DNA from: Pontibacter harenae
Lineage (GTDB): Bacteria > Bacteroidota > Bacteroidia > Cytophagales > Hymenobacteraceae
Length of the DNA stretch: 64,000 nt
Assembly (NCBI RefSeq): GCF_020907245.1
Contig: NZ_JAJJWH010000007.1
Span: 1-64,000, forward strand
Direction: 5' to 3'
The notes beneath the pieces are model-generated. The model had not been told where the DNA came from. It ran no database searches and saw nothing but the letters and a program-made list of their open reading frames with translations. A program made the position numbers and the translations under genes. Every line of letters begins with the position of its first letter. Position 1 is the stretch's first letter. Below are positions 36,288 to 46,682 of this stretch, one piece after another.

Positions 36288-36824
36288 TTAATAACTTCTT
36301 GAGATTGCTAATCCTACATTCTCGAATTCAACTCTCTGTAAATCTTCAGTTTCAACAAGGTCTTTGATGTACTTCATTTTCTCTTCTACAAACCTGTCTC
36401 CTATTTTAAATGGACTAATCGCATACCTGAATTGAGCATAATTCTTGCCTAAGAATAGATATTCGGAGTTTACTAGTAGAGTTTTAAATCTGCTATAATA
36501 TTTCTCATTAAGAGTTATTAGAGTTTTATCGTCAATATCCTTATAGGCAATTGTAAATACTAATGAGAAATTAGATTCAAAGAAAGGGTCATCTGAATCA
36601 ATGTGAATAACAAGATTAATTCCCCCATATTGCCCGATAAAGGCATAGGCTGAAGCAATAGTTGTAAGCTCAAAACCAAGTTCTTCTAGTACCTTGAAAC
36701 CTCTAGAAGTTAGCAACTTCTTAGCTCTTTTCTTTCTATACTTCTCTGACTGTAAGTATACAAATGCAGAAATGACAAGTATTGCTACTGTGCAGAAAAA
36801 TACCAGTATAAAAAATCTATCCAA
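36288..36824 (-). CDS. Hypothetical protein with one membrane segment
   Basis: A 178-residue protein of unknown family. The first 24 residues form one strongly hydrophobic helix (FFILVFFCTVAILVISAFVYL), followed by a basic stretch (KYRKKRAKKLL) that should stay in the cytoplasm, then about 140 residues of mixed alpha/beta sequence. No catalytic motif is visible. The gene is notably AT-rich compared with its chromosomal neighbours. It lies 24 bases after a CCGCCAAC/GTTGGCGG motif and is followed by attC-like palindrome 2, consistent with cargo of a gene cassette. Function unknown. Confidence 0.6.
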   Translation of the reverse strand: MDRFFILVFFCTVAILVISAFVYLQSEKYRKKRAKKLLTSRGFKVLEELGFELTTIASAYAFIGQYGGINLVIHIDSDDPFFESNFSLVFTIAYKDIDDKTLITLNEKYYSRFKTLLVNSEYLFLGKNYAQFRYAISPFKIGDRFVEEKMKYIKDLVETEDLQRVEFENVGLAISRSY

Positions 36825-36847
36825 TTTTTTTTATTAATTATAATTTC

Positions 36848-36899
36848 CGCCAACTTTCAGCTAAACGTAAACATACTGTTATCTGCACTATATATAACA
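36848..36899 (-). repeat. Partial attC-like boundary upstream of the third cassette gene
   Basis: The motif GTTGGCGG (minus strand of 36848-36855) and a sequence of the form TATCTGCACT...TATAAC (about 36876-36895) recur here. The latter repeats the sequence beside palindrome 1 (35080-35100). No full-length palindrome was found, so this could be a damaged or partial site. Confidence 0.3.
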
Positions 36900-36990
36900 T
36901 CTACCACTGCCGTCTAGACAATTAAATTACTTGTATCAAGATATACACTTCCATAGAAATATACTACATCTAGATTGCTATAAAACAAAA

Positions 36991-37022
36991 CAGCGGCTGC
37001 ACTTCTTAAAGTACAGCCGCTG
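36991..37022 (-). terminator. Terminator after gyrB
   Basis: The stem CAGCGGCTG/CAGCCGCTG (36991-36999 and 37014-37022), extended by further pairs after one mismatch, lies 25 bases past the gyrB stop. On the minus strand it is followed by a T-rich run (TTTTGTTTTA). Confidence 0.8.
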
Positions 37023-37046
37023 CTTAAGGTTATATTATTTATCAAA

Positions 37047-39371
<2,325 letters not shown>

Positions 39372-40005
39372 CTACAGAAGCTTAGCCTTCACCTTCAGCC
39401 TTGCTATCATACGGCGGTTGTACTCATAATACTCTGGCCCCATCTGCACGCTCAGGTCCAGCTCTTCTATTCTTACCACTTGGTAATCACGACCTTCTCC
39501 AACCATAGCTTTAAGCTTTGTTTTAGCATTTTCCATTGCCTGCTGCATCATTTGCTGCTGTATCTCCACTTTCTGGTTCGATTCCATAAACGTGCCCATC
39601 ACGTTCACATTAAAAGGCAAGTTTCGCCTCAGCAGGTCCTGGCTTATTTGGTTATACAGGCTGCTGTCAGACACCGTCAGCATGTACGTTACATTGGTTT
39701 GAAACATGTCATTATCCACCTTCTTCCCCATCTGTTCAGGCATGTAGTTTACATCCTATGTTTTCGCTTGTTTTGGCCATTGTCGGCACAAGGCGCTTCA
39801 GCGAATCAGCCCAAACCACAAATTTGTCACGCATTGCTAAAGGACCATTGTAAGATAGGTTTAGTCGGTAGCCAGCCTCTGGCATTTGCTGCTCATATTC
39901 CCCAATAACTTCCACGTAGTTTTCTTCGGAATCGGTAGAGGTACAGCTGCAAAGGGTGCTTAGGCTCATGATGAAAGCCAGCGCACCAAAATACATTTTT
40001 TTCAT
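39372..40005 (-). pseudogene. Lipoprotein gene split by a probable single-base frameshift
   Basis: Two overlapping minus-strand reading frames. The first (40005-39736, 89 residues) has a lipoprotein signal, MKKMYFGALAFIMSLSTLCSC, then a domain beginning YVEVIGEYEQQMPEAGYRLN. The second (39743-39372, 123 residues) has no signal and continues the same kind of sequence (PEQMGKKVDNDMFQTNVTYML ... GPEYYEYNRRMIARLKVKAKLL). Read through the second frame upstream of its ATG, the codons give DVNYMPEQMGKK, which joins naturally to SENIG of the first frame; one missing base near 39750-39760 would split one SIMPL/DUF541-like protein of about 210 residues. The split could be a real mutation, a sequencing error or programmed shifting. 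The product is unknown. Confidence 0.55.
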
Positions 40006-40144
40006 AGTTTATAGATGTTTTATATATAGCAATTCCTTAACGATAATTGTGCCAGAATTTAGCTGCTTTTTCTACTAATTCAGCTTTAACATATCTATAA
40101 TTGTTGCCTACAGTTAACCTATAAAACTGCCCCTTTCATTTGAA

Positions 40145-40152
40145 TAATTTTG
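40145..40152 (+). promoter_or_regulatory. Possible -7 element of the DUF2267 gene
   Basis: TAATTTTG is a perfect match to the Bacteroidota -7 consensus TAnnTTTG, about 142 bases before the ATG. No convincing -33 TTTG lies at the right distance, so this is weak. Confidence 0.3.
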
Positions 40153-40280
40153 TAGTCAGGGTGAAACCCCGCAGTTCTATAACATCATCATCTTCAAAAT
40201 ATTAACACATAATTTATCTTGTTTTCGCATAACCCTCACTCCTGCCTCGCGTTAATTATAGGTGAATTGTTTAATGAAAT

Positions 40281-40289
40281 AAAGGAGGT
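40281..40289 (+). promoter_or_regulatory. Strong Shine-Dalgarno of the DUF2267 gene
   Basis: AAAGGAGGT lies 4 bases before the ATG at 40294. It is a full anti-16S complement. Other genes in this window lack such a site, as expected in Bacteroidota, so this one both fixes the start and stands out. Confidence 0.75.
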
Positions 40290-40293
40290 AAAC

Positions 40294-40716
40294 ATGTCAA
40301 TGAACTTCGAGAATTATGTAAAGGACTCAAAAACATGGTTACACCAACTATGTGATTTCCTTGGTATTGAAGATGAACAAAAAGCAGGACGAATATTCAG
40401 AGCTGTTCTGCATGCAATAAGAGACCGAATTCCAGCTGGTGAGGCCATTCATTTTGGTGCTCAGCTACCCATTATCTGGAAAGGGATTTATTTTGATGGT
40501 TTTACGATACACGAACCCGTGCCTATCCGCCACGAAGAAGACTGGCTGGAGTTTATTCGCTCTAAAGACACAGTGGATGCAGTAGATTTCCCAACGCTAG
40601 AGCATGCGCACTACGCCTTTATGGACGTGATGCGATTCTTGCGTGAAAAGGTGTCTGAGGGACAATACCTACAGGTAGAGCAGGCGCTGCATACAGAGAT
40701 TCCTGTTCCTGCCTAA
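40294..40716 (+). CDS. DUF2267 domain protein
   Basis: A 140-residue cytoplasmic protein that is all DUF2267: FENYVKDSKTWLHQLCDFLG, then AGRIFRAVLHAIRDRIPAGEAIHFGAQLPIIWKGIYFDGF. The start MSMNF at 40294 is set by the strong ribosome binding site just before it; a longer in-frame start at 40219 would add 25 residues of poor quality. The family function is unknown; it is often linked to stress or envelope loci in Proteobacteria. The gene stands alone between the frameshifted lipoprotein gene (divergent) and the two-component genes, and ends at its own terminator. Confidence 0.85.
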   Translation: MSMNFENYVKDSKTWLHQLCDFLGIEDEQKAGRIFRAVLHAIRDRIPAGEAIHFGAQLPIIWKGIYFDGFTIHEPVPIRHEEDWLEFIRSKDTVDAVDFPTLEHAHYAFMDVMRFLREKVSEGQYLQVEQALHTEIPVPA

Positions 40717-40738
40717 AAACAAACAGCTTACAAGCATT

Positions 40739-40770
40739 AAGGCCTGGCAATTGTCAGGCCTTCTTTTTTT
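40739..40770 (+). terminator. Terminator after the DUF2267 gene
   Basis: The stem AAGGCCTG/CAGGCCTT (40739-40746 and 40755-40762), with partial pairing in between, is followed by TCTTTTTTT. It lies 23 bases after the stop codon. Confidence 0.8.
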
Positions 40771-40877
40771 GTATCGTTTTAGTAGCGTTCTTTAGCGTGT
40801 AAAAGCTTGGTAGAGAAACAACAGAATTGCTTCAGAATGAAGAGTTACCTTTCTCGATTCAGCAAAGGCGACAACGA

Positions 40878-41555
40878 ATGAAGATTTTACTTATTGAAGA
40901 CGAGCAGGCCCTAAGCAGTTCTATCTTAACTTACCTGCATCACGAAGGCTACAACTGCGAAGCCGCAGCCAGTTATAGAGAAGCCAGACTGAAGGCTTCC
41001 GATTATACCTATGCCTGCGTAATTGTAGACCTAACCTTGCCAGACGGAAACGGTCTGGAAATCGTGCGCCTACTAAAAGAGAACAACCCCGAAACTGGTA
41101 TCATTATCATTTCCGCTAAAAATGCCTTAGATGATAAAGTTACGGGACTAGACCTGGGAGCAGATGATTATATGACCAAGCCTTTTCATTTATCGGAGCT
41201 GAATGCACGGCTAAGGTCACTGATCAGGAGAAGAAATTTTAACGGGCAGAAAACCATTCGGGCTGGCAAACTAGAAGTGTTCCCAGAGCAGGCCGCAGTA
41301 CAAGTAGAGGAAACCACGCTTACCCTCACAAAAAAAGAGTATGACCTCCTGCTATTCTTTATTTCCAACCAGAAAAGGGTGCTCACCAAAGATTCCATCG
41401 CCGAACATTTGTGGGGCGACCATGTAGAGGGGTTAGACTCGCTGGATTTTGTGTACACGCACATCAAAAACCTTCGCCGCAAAATAGTAGAGGCTGGTGG
41501 CGAAGATTACATCCAAACAGTGTATGGGTTAGGCTATAAGTTTAGCTGCTCATGA
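40878..41555 (+). CDS. OmpR-family response regulator
   Basis: A two-domain DNA-binding regulator. I start it at MKILLIEDEQALSS (40878), the usual first strand of a receiver; an in-frame ATG at 40827 adds 17 residues outside the family. The receiver has the acidic pair EDE, the phosphoacceptor Asp in CVIVDLTLPDGNG (near residue 51) and the Lys in DYMTKPFHL. The C-terminal winged helix is of the OmpR/PhoB type (TLTLTKKEYDLLLFF, VEGLDSLDFVYTHIKNLRRKI, VYGLGYKF). It overlaps its kinase gene by 4 bases (ATGA). The target genes are unknown; the convergent PAP2 gene is a neighbour but not obviously a target. Confidence 0.93.
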   Translation: MKILLIEDEQALSSSILTYLHHEGYNCEAAASYREARLKASDYTYACVIVDLTLPDGNGLEIVRLLKENNPETGIIIISAKNALDDKVTGLDLGADDYMTKPFHLSELNARLRSLIRRRNFNGQKTIRAGKLEVFPEQAAVQVEETTLTLTKKEYDLLLFFISNQKRVLTKDSIAEHLWGDHVEGLDSLDFVYTHIKNLRRKIVEAGGEDYIQTVYGLGYKFSCS

Positions 41556-42832
41556 GAATACTCACTAAAACCAGCCTTTACTATCTGTTAGTGTCGCTAC
41601 TGGTGTTCCTGATTGGAGGAGTCAGTTTCTATAAAATAATGCAGATAGAAATTTACGATGAGGTAGATGACCAACTGTATACCGACCAAGTAAACATTCT
41701 TGGATACATACGGCAGCACAATAAACTGCCAAGCGTAACCTCTGGTATTTCGGAAGCCATTATTGTACGGGAAGCCGACGAGGTACACAAAGGAATAGAA
41801 GAACTCTCCGACACCTTGATCTTCAGCACATACGACGATGAGTTTGTCCCCTTCCGCCGCCTTACCTTCACGGCCTACCAAAATGGTAAGCCTTACGAGT
41901 ATACTATTCTGAAATCGTTGATCGATTTTTCTGATCTATTTGAAAGCACCATGCTGGCTATGGGCTGGATATTTTTGCTGCTGCTGGTTGGAATGGGTGT
42001 GGTAAATTATGCGATAAACAAGTACAGCTGGCGGCCGTTTTACGATACGCTAACTAAGGTAAAGAGCTATGGTTTATCGCAGCACAAGCCTCTACACCTG
42101 AACTCTTCCAGCACGACCGAATTTCAGGAGTTGAACCAGGTGCTACAAGCCATGACAGCTAAAATACATCATGATTATCTTAACCTAAAAGAGTTTACAG
42201 AAAACGCCTCACACGAGATTCAGACACCGCTCGCCATACTCAACAGCAAAATAGAACTGTTTATGCAGTCCGAAAACCTGACACAGCAGCAGGCAAAGCT
42301 ACTAGAGGAAATGTACAGCTCTGTAAGCAGGCTGTCTCGGTTAAACAAATCACTCATCCTGCTTACCCGCATCGAAAACCGTGAGTATAAAGTTCAGGAG
42401 CCAATCCCGCTTCACCTTGTAATACAGGAGCAATTAGAGCAGCTACAGGAAATGGCGAGCATGCACCAACTAATTGTTTTACCACCTCAACTAGAACCAA
42501 CATTTATTCTTATGAACCAAGGCCTCGCCGAAATGCTGGTATCTAACCTGCTTACAAACGCCATCAGGCACAACCACGAAGGTGGAACGATACAAGTTTC
42601 GCTGTCTCCGCAAGAGCTTTGCGTCGAAAACACAGGTGAAGCGTTAGAAGTAGCACCAGAACTATTGTTTGCACGCTTTATGAGCGTTAAAGATTCTTCT
42701 GGGTCTTTGGGTATAGGCTTGGCGCTTGTAAAGAAAGTGTGCGAAATATACGCCATGACGCCATCTTATGCCTATGCCAATGGCAAGCACAGCCTCTGCA
42801 TCAGGTTTCAGCAAAAGGCTGCGCTTGCTTAA
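41552..42832 (+). CDS. Two-component sensor histidine kinase
   Basis: A 426-residue membrane kinase. Two membrane segments (about residues 8-29 and 137-157) enclose a periplasmic sensor of about 105 residues. The HisKA domain has FTENASHEIQTPLAIL with the phosphoacceptor His near residue 222. The ATPase domain shows the N box LVSNLLTNAIRHN, VENTGEAL in place of a DxGxG box (a common Bacteroidota variant), and SLGIGLALVKKV. It is translationally coupled to the OmpR-type regulator upstream (ATGA overlap), so the pair works as one system. The stimulus is unknown. Confidence 0.92.
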   Translation: MRILTKTSLYYLLVSLLVFLIGGVSFYKIMQIEIYDEVDDQLYTDQVNILGYIRQHNKLPSVTSGISEAIIVREADEVHKGIEELSDTLIFSTYDDEFVPFRRLTFTAYQNGKPYEYTILKSLIDFSDLFESTMLAMGWIFLLLLVGMGVVNYAINKYSWRPFYDTLTKVKSYGLSQHKPLHLNSSSTTEFQELNQVLQAMTAKIHHDYLNLKEFTENASHEIQTPLAILNSKIELFMQSENLTQQQAKLLEEMYSSVSRLSRLNKSLILLTRIENREYKVQEPIPLHLVIQEQLEQLQEMASMHQLIVLPPQLEPTFILMNQGLAEMLVSNLLTNAIRHNHEGGTIQVSLSPQELCVENTGEALEVAPELLFARFMSVKDSSGSLGIGLALVKKVCEIYAMTPSYAYANGKHSLCIRFQQKAALA

Positions 42833-42834
42833 GC

Positions 42835-43659
42835 CTAAGGCAACGGAATAACCAGCGCCAGCCCACCAGCTCCTTGGCTGTAGAAAGGTAGTACACCTAC
42901 ATTTTTTCTGGTGATATGATACTGCCGTAGCTTCTGCTTGAACAACGGGTAAGCATAATATACAACCTCTGCAGATAAGATACCGATACCCGCTCCCGCT
43001 AACACATCCGAGAGCCAATGTCTATCGTTCAGGATACGTATGGCACCTGTGGCTGTAGCAAAGGAATACCCCATAACACTGTACCAAATGCCTCTTTTGC
43101 CATACTCCTTATGGAAAAATGTAGCGTAGGCAAAAGCTGTACTTGTGTGCCCCGAAGGAAAAGCATCGGCAGTACCGTCGCCTGGCCTCTTAATGCGGGT
43201 GAGGCCTTTGAGGTTGTTTGTTAGCGTTCGGTTTAAATAATAGGTCATTCCTAACAAAATTGCCTGCTCAGTATAATGATGTTCCCCTTCCACTCCTGCT
43301 AGGTTTAACCCTACCGTTGCTATTAGCGGGAAACTCCCAGCATGGTCGTCCACACCTGTAGCAAAGCCTTCGAAGCGGTTCTGCACTGCACTCCTCAGCC
43401 CCCTGCTTCCTTCGAACAACCCCTCGTCATCCATATGCACAATTCCCAAACCTATCAGCACGCTTGGTGCTATAGACTTTTTTACCAAAGGATGGAGGTT
43501 ATGCTTAATTTCACCAGAAAGTGTAGAAGTATCAGGTTGCTGCAGGGCCAGAAGCAAGTTAGGCTGGGCTAACGAATCTGCTCCAACTTGTTGGGCATGC
43601 AAAGATAAATGGCTTGCGAAGAGAATCAGCAGCAAGACTGGAAGTAGTTTTTTCATCAT
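42835..43659 (-). CDS. PAP2 family phosphatase
   Basis: A 274-residue member of the PAP2 (type 2 phosphatidic acid phosphatase) superfamily. The N-terminus is a signal peptide or anchor (KKLLPVLLLILFASHLSLHAQ). The three PAP2 motifs are present: KRPGDGTADAFPSGHTSTAF (KxxxxxxRP is relaxed; PSGH has the catalytic His) and LNDRHWLSDVLAGAGIG (SRxxxxxHxxxD variant). Likely substrates are undecaprenyl diphosphate or phosphatidylglycerol phosphate on the periplasmic side, but this cannot be decided. It is convergent with the histidine kinase gene, which ends 2 bases away. Confidence 0.87.
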   Translation of the reverse strand: MMKKLLPVLLLILFASHLSLHAQQVGADSLAQPNLLLALQQPDTSTLSGEIKHNLHPLVKKSIAPSVLIGLGIVHMDDEGLFEGSRGLRSAVQNRFEGFATGVDDHAGSFPLIATVGLNLAGVEGEHHYTEQAILLGMTYYLNRTLTNNLKGLTRIKRPGDGTADAFPSGHTSTAFAYATFFHKEYGKRGIWYSVMGYSFATATGAIRILNDRHWLSDVLAGAGIGILSAEVVYYAYPLFKQKLRQYHITRKNVGVLPFYSQGAGGLALVIPLP

Positions 43660-43879
43660 TCGAGTAAGTTTTAACTGCCCTAACTTACCCTCTGATTCTG
43701 AAGAAATTCTGAAGCCTAATTACCTGTTCAATGTATTCTGTACTTAAGATTTTTTTAACCTATATGCAAAATGGCTCAAGCTTTACACCATCGTCTTCAG
43801 AAGAAAAAGAGGCGCATTTTTATAAAACGATTTTGCTTCTAAATTGTAAATGAATACACTGTTCTTTTACCAGCTACAC

Positions 43880-44803
43880 CTACAAAAAATCTTGTAAAGT
43901 ATAGCCTGTTGCTTGGTTAAACCAATCGTGGATTAGGCGAAATGAAATAGACACAGGTGGTGGCAACCGTAGCGTACCGGCCTGTAAACCTGCGACTATT
44001 TCGTCTCGGGTAAACCAACGGGCATCTTCCAGTTCTGTGTAATCTACCTTAAGCTCACGGGTTTTAGCAGTTGCCGTAAACCCAACCATGATAGAAGCAG
44101 GAAAAGGCCACGGCTGCGAAGAATGATAGGTAACGCTTTCCAGTTCAACACCAGTTTCTTCTTTTGCCTCCCTTTCTACGGCACCCTCCAAAGTCTCGCC
44201 AGGCTCTAAAAAGCCAGCTATAGTAGCATGTTGCCCCTGCGGCCACGAGGCATGTCGCCCTAGCAAACAGGCATCTCCTTCTGAAATAATAACAATAATA
44301 GCTGTATCGGTACGCGGGAAATGGTGCAGATTGCAAGTAGAGTTCGGGCATATACGCACATGGCCTGCCTGCTCAGAAAGCGTTGGAGTACCGCAGTTGG
44401 CACAGAATCCGTGCCGATGGTTCCAGTGCACCATGGCACGGGCATAACCCAACATCGTACTTTGCGGACGAGGTAAAGCTGCGGCAATCGTTCTCAATTC
44501 GACCAACGTGCCATATTTAGGCAACCTTTCTTCTAACAATGCCTGTTGGCCCTCAAAACCTAGGGCAAAATAAGCAGTCTCCTCTTCCACGCCTAACAGC
44601 ACTTGTACTGTTGCCTGCTCAGCCAACTCCTTTACATCGTCCTGCGTCAGCAATGCTGCCTTGTTTTGGTTAACCAGTACCTTGTTGTCATTTACTATTA
44701 CAAACCTGGATGTCTCCCGCTCTCGAAGTTCCAGCATCAGATCAACATTCTTTCTGTGTTCAGCGAAGCGATCCAGGGTACTGTCGGCAAAGTAGTTATT
44801 CAT
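43880..44803 (-). CDS. nudC: NAD(+) diphosphatase
   Basis: Nudix hydrolase that cleaves NADH/NAD to NMN(H) and AMP, and in E. coli removes NAD caps from RNA. The 307-residue protein has the NudC layout: an N-terminal domain, a four-Cys zinc ribbon (CANCGTPTLS ... RICPNSTCNLHHFPR), then the Nudix domain with a full Nudix box (GFLEPGETLEGAVEREAKEE, then TGV) and the NudC-specific SQPWPFPAS motif. It sits alone on the minus strand, 92 bases after tauE's end. The match to the subfamily signature is complete, so the specificity is well supported. Confidence 0.94.
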   Translation of the reverse strand: MNNYFADSTLDRFAEHRKNVDLMLELRERETSRFVIVNDNKVLVNQNKAALLTQDDVKELAEQATVQVLLGVEEETAYFALGFEGQQALLEERLPKYGTLVELRTIAAALPRPQSTMLGYARAMVHWNHRHGFCANCGTPTLSEQAGHVRICPNSTCNLHHFPRTDTAIIVIISEGDACLLGRHASWPQGQHATIAGFLEPGETLEGAVEREAKEETGVELESVTYHSSQPWPFPASIMVGFTATAKTRELKVDYTELEDARWFTRDEIVAGLQAGTLRLPPPVSISFRLIHDWFNQATGYTLQDFL

Positions 44804-44895
44804 GCGTATGCTTTTTTTAAATCACCTCTTTTTACGAGCAAAAAGCATATTGGCTGTTGCCGAAGCTGTTTTTCCTCTCCTATTCAGAAAATCAA

Positions 44896-45759
44896 CTACA
44901 AAAGAGCTTTGAATATGGTATAGGAAGAAGTGAGGATTATGATTACGCCAACCAACCGCATCAGGGTTTTTGGTTGAATTCTTTTCGACATTAAAGCGCC
45001 AAACGGAGCCGCTATCACACCACCTGCAATTAAACCTAAAACTACTTGCCAACTATCTACTCCAACTATAAACAAAAACACGCCTGTGCTGAAGAAGGTA
45101 ACAAAGAACTCTGCCGTGTTCACGGTGCCTATCGTTTCCTTAGGAGTTTTGCCCTGCATAATCAGGTTACTGGTAACAATCGGCCCCCAGCCACCTCCGC
45201 CTATGGCATCGCAGAAGCCACCTACAACTCCCAAAAGCGACACCCGTTTTGCCTCTTGTTTACTCTGTATCGCCTTAAAGCTTTTTACCAGCAGCACAAC
45301 ACCTATCAACATTAGATAAGCCGAAATGTAAGGTTTCAATACGCCACCATCGAAGACTGCAGAAACAAGGTAAGCTCCCACCACGGCACCCAATACACCT
45401 GGTATTGCCAACTTCAAGAAAAGCCTCATGTTTACGTTCTTCAGGAACAGGTGCGACAAACCAGATACACCTGTTGTAAACACCTCCGCCGTGTGCACAC
45501 TGGCCGAAGCAATGGCAGGCGGTACACCGAAGTTCAGCAAAAAGGTGGTGCAACTAACACCATAAGCCATTCCGAGCGCTCCGTCTATTAATTGCGCCAG
45601 AAAGCCCGCCAACATAAAGATGAAAAAATCGCTGCTTAGCGAGAGCTGAAAGCTTTCTTCTGGGAAGACAAAGACCTTAAGCAGCAGGAACAACACCAAA
45701 CTTACTTTAAGGCCAATAATCAGACCGCCGATGTGTTTAAGAGAGAGTTTAGAGGTCAT
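44896..45759 (-). CDS. Sulfite exporter TauE/SafE family protein
   Basis: A 287-residue membrane protein with about eight hydrophobic segments in two similar halves, as in TauE/SafE/YfcA. The first half shows GFLAQLIDGALGMAYGVSCT, the second GVVGGFCDAIGGGGWGPIVT, both matching the repeated Gly-rich motif of the family. Members export sulfite or sulfoacetate, but many are of unknown specificity. It overlaps the upstream DUF2490 gene by 11 bases, so the two are one transcript; a few hundred bases further upstream an Rrf2-type regulator on the same strand may control them. Confidence 0.9.
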   Translation of the reverse strand: MTSKLSLKHIGGLIIGLKVSLVLFLLLKVFVFPEESFQLSLSSDFFIFMLAGFLAQLIDGALGMAYGVSCTTFLLNFGVPPAIASASVHTAEVFTTGVSGLSHLFLKNVNMRLFLKLAIPGVLGAVVGAYLVSAVFDGGVLKPYISAYLMLIGVVLLVKSFKAIQSKQEAKRVSLLGVVGGFCDAIGGGGWGPIVTSNLIMQGKTPKETIGTVNTAEFFVTFFSTGVFLFIVGVDSWQVVLGLIAGGVIAAPFGALMSKRIQPKTLMRLVGVIIILTSSYTIFKALL

Positions 45760-46495
45760 GCTTACTTAGTTTTAGTTTATGAAATATGCTGAGTCGGTAT
45801 ATATTCCTGTTGTAAAAATCTGTTCCGTTGGGGCGCTGCTGGTACCATTTCATATAGCCTAACTCCATGGCCAGGCGTGGCGATGTACTCCAGCGGAGCC
45901 CGCCGTATATCCTGTTCTGGTCAAACACATTCTGCTGCACCTGTTTGCCGAAATTTAGCATCACCTCATCAAAGGCTATCGCTTTTAGCTCTTTTTCGCC
46001 ACCTTTCCAGAGACTTACCTCCAACTGCAGCCTATAGCGGGCACGAAAGTTGAAGCGGTATCCTGGCTCTAGTTCATCTCCCGTACTTTTGCGGATAAAA
46101 CGTTCTTCAAGCTGGTAGCGGTGGTTAAGTTTAAGCTTCCCTAAGTCCTGTTTCAGGGTTAGATCCTGCTGAGGCCTTAGCTCAGGAACTACCAGGTCGC
46201 TTGCCGAATTTGGATCCTGCGGGTGCTGCAAAGCATATGTTATACCTGCCCCTATCTCCACGCCTTTGCTCAGACTGTACCTAACATTTGACCGTGTTAC
46301 CAGGTGATGTTCCTTAAAAGGTGACAAGAACATGCGATTATCCACCTCCGAGTGCACCGCCCACTTCTCGTTTATAGTTAGCTGGTTATTATACCGTACC
46401 CACTGTAGGTTCTGGTGCGTCACGTTTCGGGGTGACTGGGCTAGTACCCCAAATGGCAGCAGTCCGAAAAGCAGCAGCAAGTATCGGTTTAACAT
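45749..46495 (-). CDS. DUF2490 outer membrane beta-barrel-like protein
   Basis: A 248-residue exported protein of the DUF2490 family, which is nearly confined to Bacteroidota. A signal peptide is clear (LNRYLLLLFGLLPFGVLAQ). The rest has alternating strands with aromatic residues, as in a small outer membrane barrel (QWVRYNNQLTINEKWAVHSE, RYQLEERFIRK, RYRFN-type repeats), ending IYRLSIFHKLKL. It overlaps tauE by 11 bases, so it is coupled to the sulfur-compound exporter. A role in moving the exported compound past the outer membrane is a guess. Confidence 0.85.
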   Translation of the reverse strand: MLNRYLLLLFGLLPFGVLAQSPRNVTHQNLQWVRYNNQLTINEKWAVHSEVDNRMFLSPFKEHHLVTRSNVRYSLSKGVEIGAGITYALQHPQDPNSASDLVVPELRPQQDLTLKQDLGKLKLNHRYQLEERFIRKSTGDELEPGYRFNFRARYRLQLEVSLWKGGEKELKAIAFDEVMLNFGKQVQQNVFDQNRIYGGLRWSTSPRLAMELGYMKWYQQRPNGTDFYNRNIYRLSIFHKLKLSKHDL

Positions 46496-46682
46496 AGATT
46501 ATCTCTTTGACAATGCAATACTATATAATTCCTACCAATTTAGTATACTTTAAAGAAAAATTAATTTCCAGCCTCAGGAATTTCGTTAAATCAATCTAAA
46601 GAAGTAAGACATTATGAAGTTCACTGGTGGTGCAGCCTCCATGGGTAAAGGCTTTTAGAAGGAAGGTCTAAATTCCGAAGAA

